Of a stretch of DNA of 64,000 bases, positions 25,569 to 34,672 are shown piece after piece. Positions within the stretch are counted from its first letter, which is position 1; each line of letters starts with the position of its first letter. This DNA comes from Bacteroidales bacterium (GTDB lineage: Bacteria; Bacteroidota; Bacteroidia; Bacteroidales; UBA12077): assembly GCA_030637515.1 (NCBI GenBank), contig DAOWGM010000002.1:1-64000 (forward strand). The letters are read 5' to 3'. A program made the position numbers and the translations under genes. The notes under the pieces are model-generated. The model did no database searches. It was not told the DNA's origin and was given only the letters and a program-made list of their open reading frames with translations.

Positions 25569-27371
25569 ATGAGAATAGCTGATATTGAGAAAATCTATAA
25601 TGAAAGAATTCAAACGTTTACAAATGAAGAGATTAGAATTCGTAAGAGATTAACTATTTTAAGTTTCTTAAGATTCTTTTCATTTGTTTTAGCAATTGCA
25701 TTATTTGTTTTTCTTTTTAAAGAAGTCTCATTATTGAAAATTTCTGGAGGTATTATATCTTTTGCATTATTTATAACATTCGTCATTAATTATTTAAAAC
25801 AAACCGATTTATTAAATCATTATAATAATCTTATTAAAATTAACAGCGAAGAAAAGGAGGTTTTAAAAAATAATTATTCCTTTTTTAACGATGGAGCTGA
25901 GTATACTGATCGTGATCATCCATATTCTTATGACCTTGATATTTTTGGAAAGGGTTCTTTGTTTCAGTATATAAACCGAACTTTCACGCTTGTTGGAAGA
26001 GACTTATTAGCAAATCGTTTGTTAAATTTAGATTTGAGTAAACAAGAAATTGAAAATAGGCATGAGGCCGTAAAAGAAATAACACCTGAAATAGACTGGA
26101 GGCAGAATGTAATGGCTACAGGATATTCAACTCCTATTTCTATTGATGATAATAAGAAGATTCAATACTGGATTGACAAACCAATTTATTTTATTAATAA
26201 GTTGTTTTATAAAGTTTTGCTGATTTTTTTACCAGCTATTACTATTACTTTCTTGTTCTTATTAATATTTGGAATTTCTCATTATTCGTGGTTTGCCCTT
26301 TTTGCATTAACACAATTATTTATAGCAAGTTTTTTAATCAGAAAAACAAATAAAGAACAACGAGTTGTTTCTGAGGGATTACGAACTTTAAAAAACTATT
26401 CCAAGATTCTAAAATTCATTGAAGAAAAAAACTTTGATTCAAAACTTTTAAACAATCTTAAGTCAGAAATTAAAACAGAGAATGAAAGTGCAGGGCATGC
26501 ATTCAAAAAGTTGATAAAAATCATTGATGCTTTTGATACCAGATTAAACATTTTCTTAGGTGTAATTTTGAATGCCACTTTAATGTGGGATTTGTATTCA
26601 ATGATCCGATTAGAGTTGTGGAAAAGAAAATATGGTAGTAATCTAAACAAGTGGATTCGTATTATTGCTGAGTTCGATTTGTTTTGCAGCGTAGCTAACT
26701 TCAAGTATAATAATACCGATTTTATTTATCCTGAAGTATCCGATAAAATAATTTTCAGAAGCTTAGATTTAGGGCATCCGTTAATTCCATATAAAAATAG
26801 AATTAACAATGATTTTAGTTTGAATAAATCCGGAGAAATGGTAATTGTAACAGGAGCAAACATGGCAGGTAAAAGTACTTTTCTTCGTACCATTGGAGTA
26901 AATCTAATTCTTGCAATGAATGGAATGCCAGTTTGTGCTTCCGATTTCAAATTCAGACTTACTGATATATTCTCAGGAATGCGAACAGCCGATTCGTTAA
27001 ATGAAAATGAATCATATTTTTATGCAGAGTTAAAAAGATTAAAACATATAATCGAAAAACTAAAACAAAAAAAACCATCGTTTATTTTATTGGATGAGAT
27101 TCTGAAAGGAACAAACTCAGTTGATAAAGCTAAAGGATCGTGGAAGTTTGTTGAGCATCTAACAGAATTAAAAGCAACTGGCGTTATAGCTACACACGAC
27201 TTAACATTGTGTGATCTTGAAACGAAATATCCAGAAAATATAATTAACAAATGCTTCGAGGTTCAAATTGATAAAAACAAGATAAAATTTGATTATAAAC
27301 TTCATTCTGGAGTAACTCAGAATATGAATGCCTCGTTATTAATGCAACAAATGGGAATTTTTTCTAAATAA
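25569..27371 (+). CDS. Membrane-anchored MutS-like ATPase
   Basis: The 600-residue protein has two hydrophobic segments near residues 33-52 and 60-78, and a further pair around residues 215-258. A MutS core-like helical region and a C-terminal MutS domain V ATPase follow. Visible ATPase motifs are Walker A VTGANMAGKSTFLRT (K435), GMRTADSLNENESYFYAEL, Walker B SFILLDEILKGTNS, and ATHDLTLCDLE. It lacks the mismatch-recognition N-terminal domain of MutS. Bacteroidota carry such MutS-related membrane proteins widely, but I know of no demonstrated function. It starts one base after the broken plsC. Confidence 0.82.
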   Translation: MRIADIEKIYNERIQTFTNEEIRIRKRLTILSFLRFFSFVLAIALFVFLFKEVSLLKISGGIISFALFITFVINYLKQTDLLNHYNNLIKINSEEKEVLKNNYSFFNDGAEYTDRDHPYSYDLDIFGKGSLFQYINRTFTLVGRDLLANRLLNLDLSKQEIENRHEAVKEITPEIDWRQNVMATGYSTPISIDDNKKIQYWIDKPIYFINKLFYKVLLIFLPAITITFLFLLIFGISHYSWFALFALTQLFIASFLIRKTNKEQRVVSEGLRTLKNYSKILKFIEEKNFDSKLLNNLKSEIKTENESAGHAFKKLIKIIDAFDTRLNIFLGVILNATLMWDLYSMIRLELWKRKYGSNLNKWIRIIAEFDLFCSVANFKYNNTDFIYPEVSDKIIFRSLDLGHPLIPYKNRINNDFSLNKSGEMVIVTGANMAGKSTFLRTIGVNLILAMNGMPVCASDFKFRLTDIFSGMRTADSLNENESYFYAELKRLKHIIEKLKQKKPSFILLDEILKGTNSVDKAKGSWKFVEHLTELKATGVIATHDLTLCDLETKYPENIINKCFEVQIDKNKIKFDYKLHSGVTQNMNASLLMQQMGIFSK

Positions 27372-27522
27372 TGTTTTTTCAACAACTGCTTGCATCATAA
27401 TTTGTTGGTTTTTACTTAATTTGCAAGATTAATAAAATTATTAACAGCTATGCTGATGCCTGTTGATAAACAAATTCAGCAGTAATTTTTCTTTTAATTA
27501 TATTTACGAAAAATATAGTGAA

Positions 27523-29352
27523 ATGACGGCAATATATACAGAAGACAGTATACGTACACTGGATTGGAAAGAGCACATAAGGAAGCGTCCAGGAATGTAC
27601 ATCGGGAAATTAGGAGATGGGTCATCACAGGACGATGGTGTTTACGTATTATTAAAAGAAGTAATGGATAATTCCATCGATGAGTTCATGATGGGATTCG
27701 GGAGAACTATAGATATCGAAATGACCGACAATTATGTGAAAGTTCGGGATTTTGGTCGTGGAATACCTTTAGGAAAGCTAATGGATGTGGCTTCTAAAAT
27801 GAATACCGGTGCAAAATATGATTCCAAAGCATTTAAAAAATCAGTTGGTTTAAATGGTGTTGGTATTAAAGCGGTGAACGCATTGTCAATGAGTTTTAAA
27901 ATAGAAGCTTTTCGCGAAGGAGAAAGAAAGTGCATTGATTTTGCTAATGGAGAAGTTACAAATGATGAAGCTATTAATAAAACTTCAGAAAAAAATGGAA
28001 CCTTAACGACTTTTGTTCCTGATAGAGAGATATTTGGTGAGTATCATTATATTGAAGAATACGTTGTAGCCCTAATTAAAAACTATGTATTTTTAAATTC
28101 AGGACTAACAATTAAACTTAATGGTGAAAAATATTCTTCTGATAATGGACTTCGTGATCTTTTAGATCAGAACATGAGCTCTGAAGGATTATATCCGATT
28201 ATTCATATTAAAGGTGAAGATATTGAGGTTGCTATTACACATGGCAGTCAGTATGGTGAAGAGTATTACAGCTTTGTAAACGGTCAGCACACAACACAAG
28301 GTGGATCTCACTTGATAGCATTTCGTGAAGCATATGTAAAAACCATTCGCGAATTTTATAAAAAGGATTTTGAGCCATCCGATATTAGAGCATCTATTGT
28401 TGCGGCGGTAAGTATTAAAGTTGAAGAGCCTGTGTTCGAATCCCAAACGAAAACGAAGCTTGGATCAAAAAATATAGCTCCAAACGGACCGTCAGTAAGG
28501 AATTTTATTGGTGATTTCTTAAAAAACGAACTCGATAATTATTTGCACAGAAACAGTGAAGTTGCAGAAGCTTTACAGAGAAAAATAATTGAGTCGGAAA
28601 AAGAGAGAAAAGCAATTTCAGGAATTAAGAAATTAGCAAAACAAAGAGCTAAAAAAGCAAGTCTTCATAATAAAAAATTACGTGATTGTAGAGTTCATTA
28701 TAATTCGAATGCAGAACGTAAAGAAGAAACAATGATTTTTATTACTGAGGGTGATTCTGCCAGCGGATCAATAACAAAATCACGCGATGTAAATACTCAG
28801 GCTGTTTTTAGTTTAAAAGGAAAACCTTTAAATACCTTCGGATTAACTAAAAAGATAGTTTACGAAAACGAAGAATTTAATTTATTGCAGGCAGCCCTTA
28901 ATATTGAAGAAGGAATAGAAAGCTTGAGATATAACAATGTTATTATTGCAACTGATGCTGATGTAGACGGAATGCACATTCGATTGCTATTAATAACATT
29001 TTTTCTACAATTCTTCCCTGATCTTGTTAAGAACGGACATCTTTATATTTTACAAACTCCTTTATTTAGGGTTCGAAATAAAAAAGAAACCAAATATTGT
29101 TACAGTGATGAAGAAAAGGCAAAAGCAATAAAGAAGCTGAAGAATAATATAGAAATAACAAGATTTAAAGGTCTTGGTGAAATCTCTCCAAATGAATTTA
29201 AACATTTTATTGGTAAAGATATTCGTTTAGATCCCGTTCGTTTACGAAAAGAAGATGCGGTAAAAGATCTATTGGCATTTTATATGGGTAAAAACACACC
29301 GGAAAGACAGGAATTTATTATTGAAAATTTGAAAATTGATGCAGTTGATTAA
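27523..29352 (+). CDS. parE: DNA topoisomerase IV subunit B
   Basis: This is the ATPase subunit of the type IIA topoisomerase that unlinks daughter chromosomes. GHKL motifs are present: [11 protein letters not shown], the [12 protein letters not shown]-lid start, and [13 protein letters not shown]. The transducer QTKTKLGS and the TOPRIM motifs [10 protein letters not shown] and [12 protein letters not shown] follow. I place the start at 27523 ([15 protein letters not shown], 609 residues). An upstream in-frame ATG at 27463 adds 20 residues unlike the family. parC follows after 39 bases, and the pairing with a ParC-type subunit favours topoisomerase IV over gyrase. Confidence 0.93.
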   Translation: MTAIYTEDSIRTLDWKEHIRKRPGMYIGKLGDGSSQDDGVYVLLKEVMDNSIDEFMMGFGRTIDIEMTDNYVKVRDFGRGIPLGKLMDVASKMNTGAKYDSKAFKKSVGLNGVGIKAVNALSMSFKIEAFREGERKCIDFANGEVTNDEAINKTSEKNGTLTTFVPDREIFGEYHYIEEYVVALIKNYVFLNSGLTIKLNGEKYSSDNGLRDLLDQNMSSEGLYPIIHIKGEDIEVAITHGSQYGEEYYSFVNGQHTTQGGSHLIAFREAYVKTIREFYKKDFEPSDIRASIVAAVSIKVEEPVFESQTKTKLGSKNIAPNGPSVRNFIGDFLKNELDNYLHRNSEVAEALQRKIIESEKERKAISGIKKLAKQRAKKASLHNKKLRDCRVHYNSNAERKEETMIFITEGDSASGSITKSRDVNTQAVFSLKGKPLNTFGLTKKIVYENEEFNLLQAALNIEEGIESLRYNNVIIATDADVDGMHIRLLLITFFLQFFPDLVKNGHLYILQTPLFRVRNKKETKYCYSDEEKAKAIKKLKNNIEITRFKGLGEISPNEFKHFIGKDIRLDPVRLRKEDAVKDLLAFYMGKNTPERQEFIIENLKIDAVD

Positions 29353-29391
29353 ATCCTTTTAATCAACAAAAGGAATAATAAGGAAACGAGG

Positions 29392-32034
29392 ATGAGTACA
29401 GAGAATTTGGATGATTTAGATAATCAAAATAAAGAAGAAATAGAAGAACAAACTGAAATGACTGATAAAGAAAAGCAAAGCGAAGAACTTCATAAAATTG
29501 TACGTTTATCGGGAATGTTCAAGGATTGGTTTCTCGATTATGCATCTTATGTTATTCTTGAAAGAGCTGTCCCACACTTATATGATGGTTTAAAACCAGT
29601 TCAGCGAAGAATTCTTCATGCAATGAAGCGTTTGGATGATGGAAGATATAATAAGGTTGCCAATATTATTGGTTATACAATGCAGTATCATCCTCATGGT
29701 GATGCATCAATTGGAGATGCTCTTGTTCAACTCGGACAGAAAGATCTATTAATTGACTCACAAGGTAACTGGGGAAATGTTTTAACTGGCGATGGTGCTG
29801 CTGCTGCCAGATATATTGAAGCAAGGTTATCAAAATTTGCTTTAGATGTTGTTTTTAATCCTAAAACAACCGAATGGAAAAAGTCATACGACGGACGAAA
29901 TGATGAACCAGTATCTCTACCGGTTAAATTTCCTTTACTATTAGCACAAGGCGTTGAAGGTATTGCTGTTGGTCTTGCATCAAAAATCTTACCTCATAAT
30001 TTTTACGAATTAATTGATGCTGCAATAGCCTATTTAAAAGGCAAAGATTTTGAACTTTATCCTGATTTCCTAACAGGTGGTATTGCCGATTTTAGTAGGT
30101 ATAACGATGGAATTCGTGGAGGATCAATAAAGGTTCGAGCGAAAATTGAAAAAGAAGATAAGAAGACTTTAAAGATAACTGAACTTCCTTTCGGTAAAAC
30201 AACTCAAAGTCTTATCGATTCTATTTTAAAGGCTAATGAAAAAGGGAAAATAAAAATCCGCAAGATTGATGATAATACTGCTGAATTTGTAGAAATATTA
30301 ATCCATCTTCACTCAGGAACATCGCCTGATCAAACAATAGATGCGCTTTATGCTTTTACCGATTGTGAGGTTTCAATATCGCCAAACTCTTGTACAATTG
30401 AAAATTCAAAGCCGGTATTTGTTGGAGTTAAACAAATGCTCAAACACTCAGCAGATAATACTGTTGAGCTGCTAAAGAAAGAATTGCAGATTAAAAAGGC
30501 TGAGTTGCAAGAAGCATGGCATATGTCTTCATTGGAGAAGATATTTATTGAAAACAGAATTTACCATGATATTGAGGAATGCGAAACATGGGAATCTGTA
30601 ATTAAAACTATTGATAAAGGTCTTGAACCTTTTAAAAAGAAGTTGTTACGCGAAGTAACCGAAGAAGATATTGTAAAGCTTACGGAGATAAAAATTAAGC
30701 GTATTACTAAGTTTGATGTTAAAAAGGCAGATGAATATATACGAGGTGTTGAAGAGGGAATAAAAGAAGTTCAAAATCATCTTGATAACATCATTGATTA
30801 TGCCATTAATTATTATAAGCAAATTCGCAAGAAACATGGTGATGGTCGCGATAGAAAAACAGAAATCAGAAATCTTGATTCAATTGCTGCAACGCAAGTT
30901 GTTGTTGCCAACGAAAAACTTTATGTAAATAGGGAAGAAGGATTTATCGGAACTGGTCTTAAAAAAGACGAGTATGTTAGCGAATGTTCTGATATTGATG
31001 AGGTTATTGTGTTTCTGCGAGATGGGAAATATGTAATAACTAAAGCTGATGATAAAGTATTTGTTGGTCCGGATATTATTCATGTAGCAGTTTTTAAAAG
31101 AAATGATAATCGAACTATTTATAATGTAATTTATCGCGATGGATTGAATGGTGCAATTATGATTAAGCGTTGCGCTATAAAAGGAATAACAAGAGATAAA
31201 GACTACTTTATAACAAAAGGAACAAAAGGATCAAAAGTTCTTTATATGACAGCGAATCCGAATGGAGAAGCAGAAATTGTTAAAGTATCTTTACGTCCGC
31301 GTCCACGATTAAAAAAACCTGTCTTTGAATTTGATTTTAGCGAGCTTGCAATTAAAGGTCGTCAGTCAATGGGTAATATTTTAACGAAATATGCTTTACA
31401 TAAAATTGTATTGAAAGATGAAGGTGTTTCTACTCTTGGAGGTCGAAAAATTTGGTTTGAAGAAGAAGTTTTGCGTTTAAATGCCGATGGTAGGGGAAAT
31501 TATTTAGGAGAGTTCCACGGCGATGATAAAATTCTTGTTGTTACAAAATCGGGAAAATACAGATTGTGCTCATTTGATTTAATGAATCATTTCGAAGATG
31601 ACATTATGATAGTTGAGAGATTCAGACCTGAAAAAATATACTCGGCTGTTTATTATGATGCAGATTTGGAATATTATTACCTGAAAAGATTTTCACTTGA
31701 ACCAATTGATAAACTATCAAGCTTTATTGGAGAAAATGAAGAGTCCCGATTAATCCAATTAACTGAGCTTGAATACCCAAGGTTAGAAGTTTCTTTTGGT
31801 GGCCAACACAAAACACGCGATAACGAAATTATCGAAGTTGCAGATTTTATAAGTGTTAAAAGTTATAAAGCAAGAGGTAAACGATTATCAAATTACGAAG
31901 TAAAAGTAGTAAAGGAATTGGAACCTATTATTGTTAACGAGCCGGAAATTGAGAAGCCTGAGCAAGTTGAAGATGTGAAAGATGAAGATATAGATACATC
32001 TCAGATGAGTTTGTTTCAGAATGGTGAAGAATAA
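29392..32034 (+). CDS. parC: DNA topoisomerase IV subunit A
   Basis: This is the DNA breakage-reunion subunit. After a charged 35-residue leader the catalytic domain contains DGLKPVQRRILHAMKRL, MQYHPHGDASIGDALVQLGQ, and the catalytic tyrosine Y141 in AAAARYIEARLSKFA. The C-terminal beta-pinwheel repeats (about residues 500-830) are degenerate, as in ParC rather than GyrA. No perfect GyrA box is present. The tail ends in QMSLFQNGEE, preceded by an acidic stretch. At 880 residues it is the length I expect for Bacteroidota ParC. It is co-transcribed with parE. Confidence 0.93.
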   Translation: MSTENLDDLDNQNKEEIEEQTEMTDKEKQSEELHKIVRLSGMFKDWFLDYASYVILERAVPHLYDGLKPVQRRILHAMKRLDDGRYNKVANIIGYTMQYHPHGDASIGDALVQLGQKDLLIDSQGNWGNVLTGDGAAAARYIEARLSKFALDVVFNPKTTEWKKSYDGRNDEPVSLPVKFPLLLAQGVEGIAVGLASKILPHNFYELIDAAIAYLKGKDFELYPDFLTGGIADFSRYNDGIRGGSIKVRAKIEKEDKKTLKITELPFGKTTQSLIDSILKANEKGKIKIRKIDDNTAEFVEILIHLHSGTSPDQTIDALYAFTDCEVSISPNSCTIENSKPVFVGVKQMLKHSADNTVELLKKELQIKKAELQEAWHMSSLEKIFIENRIYHDIEECETWESVIKTIDKGLEPFKKKLLREVTEEDIVKLTEIKIKRITKFDVKKADEYIRGVEEGIKEVQNHLDNIIDYAINYYKQIRKKHGDGRDRKTEIRNLDSIAATQVVVANEKLYVNREEGFIGTGLKKDEYVSECSDIDEVIVFLRDGKYVITKADDKVFVGPDIIHVAVFKRNDNRTIYNVIYRDGLNGAIMIKRCAIKGITRDKDYFITKGTKGSKVLYMTANPNGEAEIVKVSLRPRPRLKKPVFEFDFSELAIKGRQSMGNILTKYALHKIVLKDEGVSTLGGRKIWFEEEVLRLNADGRGNYLGEFHGDDKILVVTKSGKYRLCSFDLMNHFEDDIMIVERFRPEKIYSAVYYDADLEYYYLKRFSLEPIDKLSSFIGENEESRLIQLTELEYPRLEVSFGGQHKTRDNEIIEVADFISVKSYKARGKRLSNYEVKVVKELEPIIVNEPEIEKPEQVEDVKDEDIDTSQMSLFQNGEE

Positions 32035-32088
32035 TATTTTTTATTCTGACAGTTTTTTTTGTATATTTAGTAATCAAAAATAAGATAT

Positions 32089-32589
32089 ATGAGAGTTTTT
32101 TTAGTTGGATTTATGGCAAGTGGAAAATCCTCGGTAGGGAAGAAGTTAGCTAAAAAGCTGGATTTACCTTTTGTTGATCTGGATAATTATATTGAAAACA
32201 AACACAATTCCACAATTCGATCAATTATTTATAATAAAGGAATGGATAAATTTCGGGAAATCGAAAAGGAATCTCTGGGAAATCTTATTAAAAAGCACGA
32301 AAATGTACTTATTTCTACAGGAGGTGGTACTCCTTGTTTTTTCGATAATATGAAACTTATGAATAGTTCAGGAGATACAATTTACCTTGAAGTAGATCTC
32401 CTAACTCTTGTTGATCGCTTAATGTACGCAAAACAAGACAGACCGCTAATATGGGGGAAGTCAAGAGAAGACTTAACCATTTATGCAGAAGATTTATTGT
32501 CTAAAAGACAAAATGATTACCGAAAAGCCAAACATACTATAAATGGTAAAGATCTTAAAATAGATTCTTTAGCTAGTTTGTTTAAATAA
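32089..32589 (+). CDS. aroK: Shikimate kinase
   Basis: It phosphorylates shikimate in aromatic amino acid synthesis. The 166-residue protein has Walker A GFMASGKSS (residues 7-15), the shikimate-binding FVDLDNYIE and FREIEKESL, the Walker B-like STGGGTPCF, and the adenine-lid RPLIWGKS. It lies 54 bases after parC in the same direction and may share its transcript. It is complete and ordinary. Confidence 0.95.
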   Translation: MRVFLVGFMASGKSSVGKKLAKKLDLPFVDLDNYIENKHNSTIRSIIYNKGMDKFREIEKESLGNLIKKHENVLISTGGGTPCFFDNMKLMNSSGDTIYLEVDLLTLVDRLMYAKQDRPLIWGKSREDLTIYAEDLLSKRQNDYRKAKHTINGKDLKIDSLASLFK

Positions 32590-32604
32590 AGAATTAAAAG
32601 TGAT

Positions 32605-34545
32605 TTAAATTCTTATTCCCATTGATAAAACATCATCAACCTGAGGCTGTTTCCCCTTCCAGTTAATAAATGATTCGTGAAGAATTCTTTTTTGTTCAGG
32701 CATTTCTCTTTCATGAATCTCAAGAAGAAGTTCACGTAAATTACCAATTCTGAATTTCTTTTTATTCGGACCACCAAATTGATCAGCAAAACCGTCAGTG
32801 AACATATAAAAAGTATCACCAGGTTTTATTTCTATAGTATGATTCGTAAAAGGAGCAATTGATTTATCTGAAATACCAACAGGCATTCTGTCTGCTTTTA
32901 TCACCTCAAGCATATGATCTCTAATAAAATATAGATTATTATAAGCACCTGCATATTCAAGAGTCATTTTGTTGTAATCAACAACAATTAATGAAATATC
33001 CATTCCGTCTTTTGATTCATCAATACGGTCTGCATGAACCATGGTTTTTATAATCTTTCTCCTTAATAAAGTCAAAATTTCAGAAGGTTTTAATTCCAGT
33101 TCGTCAAAAATGATTTCATTTAGGAAATTAATTCCAATAATACTCATAAATGCTCCGGGAACTCCATGCCCGGTGCAATCAGCAACTACAATAATTGATT
33201 TCTTGCCAATTTGAGCAACCCAGTAAAAGTCACCGCTAACAATATCTTTTGGTTTAAATAAGCAAAAACCATTTTTTATTACTCTCTGTAAATTTATCTT
33301 GTCAGGGAAAAGAGCAATTTGTATATGTTTGGCGTATTCAATACTATCCGTAATATCTTTATTTTGTTTAAGAATTTTATTGGTTTGCACTTCAGAAAGA
33401 TCAATGCGTCGTCTAATCTCATCGCGTTGCGCTTCAATTTCATCGCGTTGCGCTTCAATTTCTTCTTTGTTTTGCAAAACTTCGGCATTTCGAAGACGCA
33501 GATTCTGATTGTTTTTTCTTCGTAGTTTATTTATTCTAACCAGGAATATTAGAAGTGAAATAAAAATAATAAATCCAGATAATAATATATAATTTATTAC
33601 TCCCCTTTGCTTCTTTTGTTTATTTAACAATTCAATTTCCTGCTGTTTCTTATCCGATTGATATTTTATTTCTAATTCAGAAATTTGTGAATTAGTTTCT
33701 TCATTTATTCTATTATCCCTGTACTCATGAAACTTTTCGAGGTAATACAAAGCATTGGGTTTATCATTTTTTTCTTTATATATTTTAAACAGAATATCGT
33801 AGTTGATCTCTAAAGTATGATTGTATCCGAACGAATCACATATAGCAATACTCTGATTACAAAAATCAATTGCTTTTTTATAATTCCTTAGTTTTAAATT
33901 TATTCCTCCCAGATTAAGGTATGAAGTTGATATTCCTTCATGATCTTTTAAATCAAGTTCGATATCCAATGATTTTTTATATAGTTCGTTGGCTTGTGAA
34001 AACAAATTGAGCTTTTCGTGCAAAACGCCAAGATTATTATAAGTACTACTTAGACCATTTATATTATTAAGTTTTTTATTTATTTCAAGAGCTTTTTCGT
34101 AGCATGCAATTGCTTGAGTATAATTGTCAAGAGCTCTGTACACTATTCCAAGATTATTGTATGCATGACCAATACCTTGTTCATTTTCTTCTTCTACCTG
34201 AAAATTAAGATACTTTATAAAGTATTCAAGAGAATGATCATATTTCTCTTGGAAAAAATAAGCTTCACCTAATATTTGGTAACAGTGCTCAATGATTCCA
34301 GTACTATCATATTTTTCCCCAAGAATAAGAAATTCATTTGCAAGACGAATAGCTTTGTTAGCAGCATTGTAAACATAATAGTCGGTTAGAATATAGTAAC
34401 AATTGATTTTTTTAATACCTTCTGATTTGTCTAACAAAAATTCAATGGAATCAATTTTACTGTTTTGAGAATGCCCGTTGTAATTTCCTATTAAAGTAGA
34501 TAATAGTAAAAGAAATATAAAAAAAGCAGGTAATCGAATTCTCAT
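32605..34545 (-). CDS. TPR-containing membrane SpoIIE/PP2C-type serine phosphatase
   Basis: The 646-residue protein has a signal sequence and a periplasmic array of about six tetratricopeptide repeats (residues 35-290; for example YNNLGIVYRALDNYTQAIACYEKALEI). One transmembrane helix follows (GVINYILLSGFIIFISLLIFLV), then a cytoplasmic coiled coil (340-395) and a C-terminal SpoIIE phosphatase domain. Metal-binding blocks of that domain are SGDFYWVAQ, VADCTGHGVPGAFMSIIG and YMFTDGFADQFGG. It would sense an extracytoplasmic partner through the TPRs and dephosphorylate a cytosolic target, probably an anti-sigma-factor-like switch. No such partner is adjacent. The coiled coil contains an exact tandem repeat (see 33421-33462). 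Confidence 0.88.
   Translation of the reverse strand: MRIRLPAFFIFLLLLSTLIGNYNGHSQNSKIDSIEFLLDKSEGIKKINCYYILTDYYVYNAANKAIRLANEFLILGEKYDSTGIIEHCYQILGEAYFFQEKYDHSLEYFIKYLNFQVEEENEQGIGHAYNNLGIVYRALDNYTQAIACYEKALEINKKLNNINGLSSTYNNLGVLHEKLNLFSQANELYKKSLDIELDLKDHEGISTSYLNLGGINLKLRNYKKAIDFCNQSIAICDSFGYNHTLEINYDILFKIYKEKNDKPNALYYLEKFHEYRDNRINEETNSQISELEIKYQSDKKQQEIELLNKQKKQRGVINYILLSGFIIFISLLIFLVRINKLRRKNNQNLRLRNAEVLQNKEEIEAQRDEIEAQRDEIRRRIDLSEVQTNKILKQNKDITDSIEYAKHIQIALFPDKINLQRVIKNGFCLFKPKDIVSGDFYWVAQIGKKSIIVVADCTGHGVPGAFMSIIGINFLNEIIFDELELKPSEILTLLRRKIIKTMVHADRIDESKDGMDISLIVVDYNKMTLEYAGAYNNLYFIRDHMLEVIKADRMPVGISDKSIAPFTNHTIEIKPGDTFYMFTDGFADQFGGPNKKKFRIGNLRELLLEIHEREMPEQKRILHESFINWKGKQPQVDDVLSMGIRI
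33421..33462 (-). repeat. Exact 21-bp tandem repeat, two copies, in the phosphatase coiled coil
   Basis: Two identical 21-base units (33421-33441 and 33442-33462) encode a seven-residue EIEAQRD heptad twice, inside the linker between membrane helix and phosphatase. Each unit is one coiled-coil heptad, so gain or loss of a copy would keep frame and register. Confidence 0.85.
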
Positions 34546-34632
34546 AACAACAATAAAGAGTTAAAATAATAGCTATAATTTTTAAAGTTACGAAAAAAAT
34601 AAAAAAAGGATTCGTTTATCAGTCTTTTTTAA

Positions 34633-34663
34633 AATAAAAAAGGGGAACAATATTTTGTTCTCC
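34633..34663 (-). terminator. Intrinsic terminator of the ABC exporter gene
   Basis: On the minus strand a 9-bp stem with one wobble (34655-34663 with 34642-34650) closes a TATT-type loop and is followed by a T-rich run. It starts 10 bases after the stop of the gene at 34673. Confidence 0.75.
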
Positions 34664-34672
34664 TTTAATCTC

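Noticed and set aside
32576-32620. Imperfect AT-only inverted repeat between aroK and the phosphatase gene as a terminator
   Set aside because: The stem is A/T only with a bulge and has no clear T run, so it would be too weak to call.
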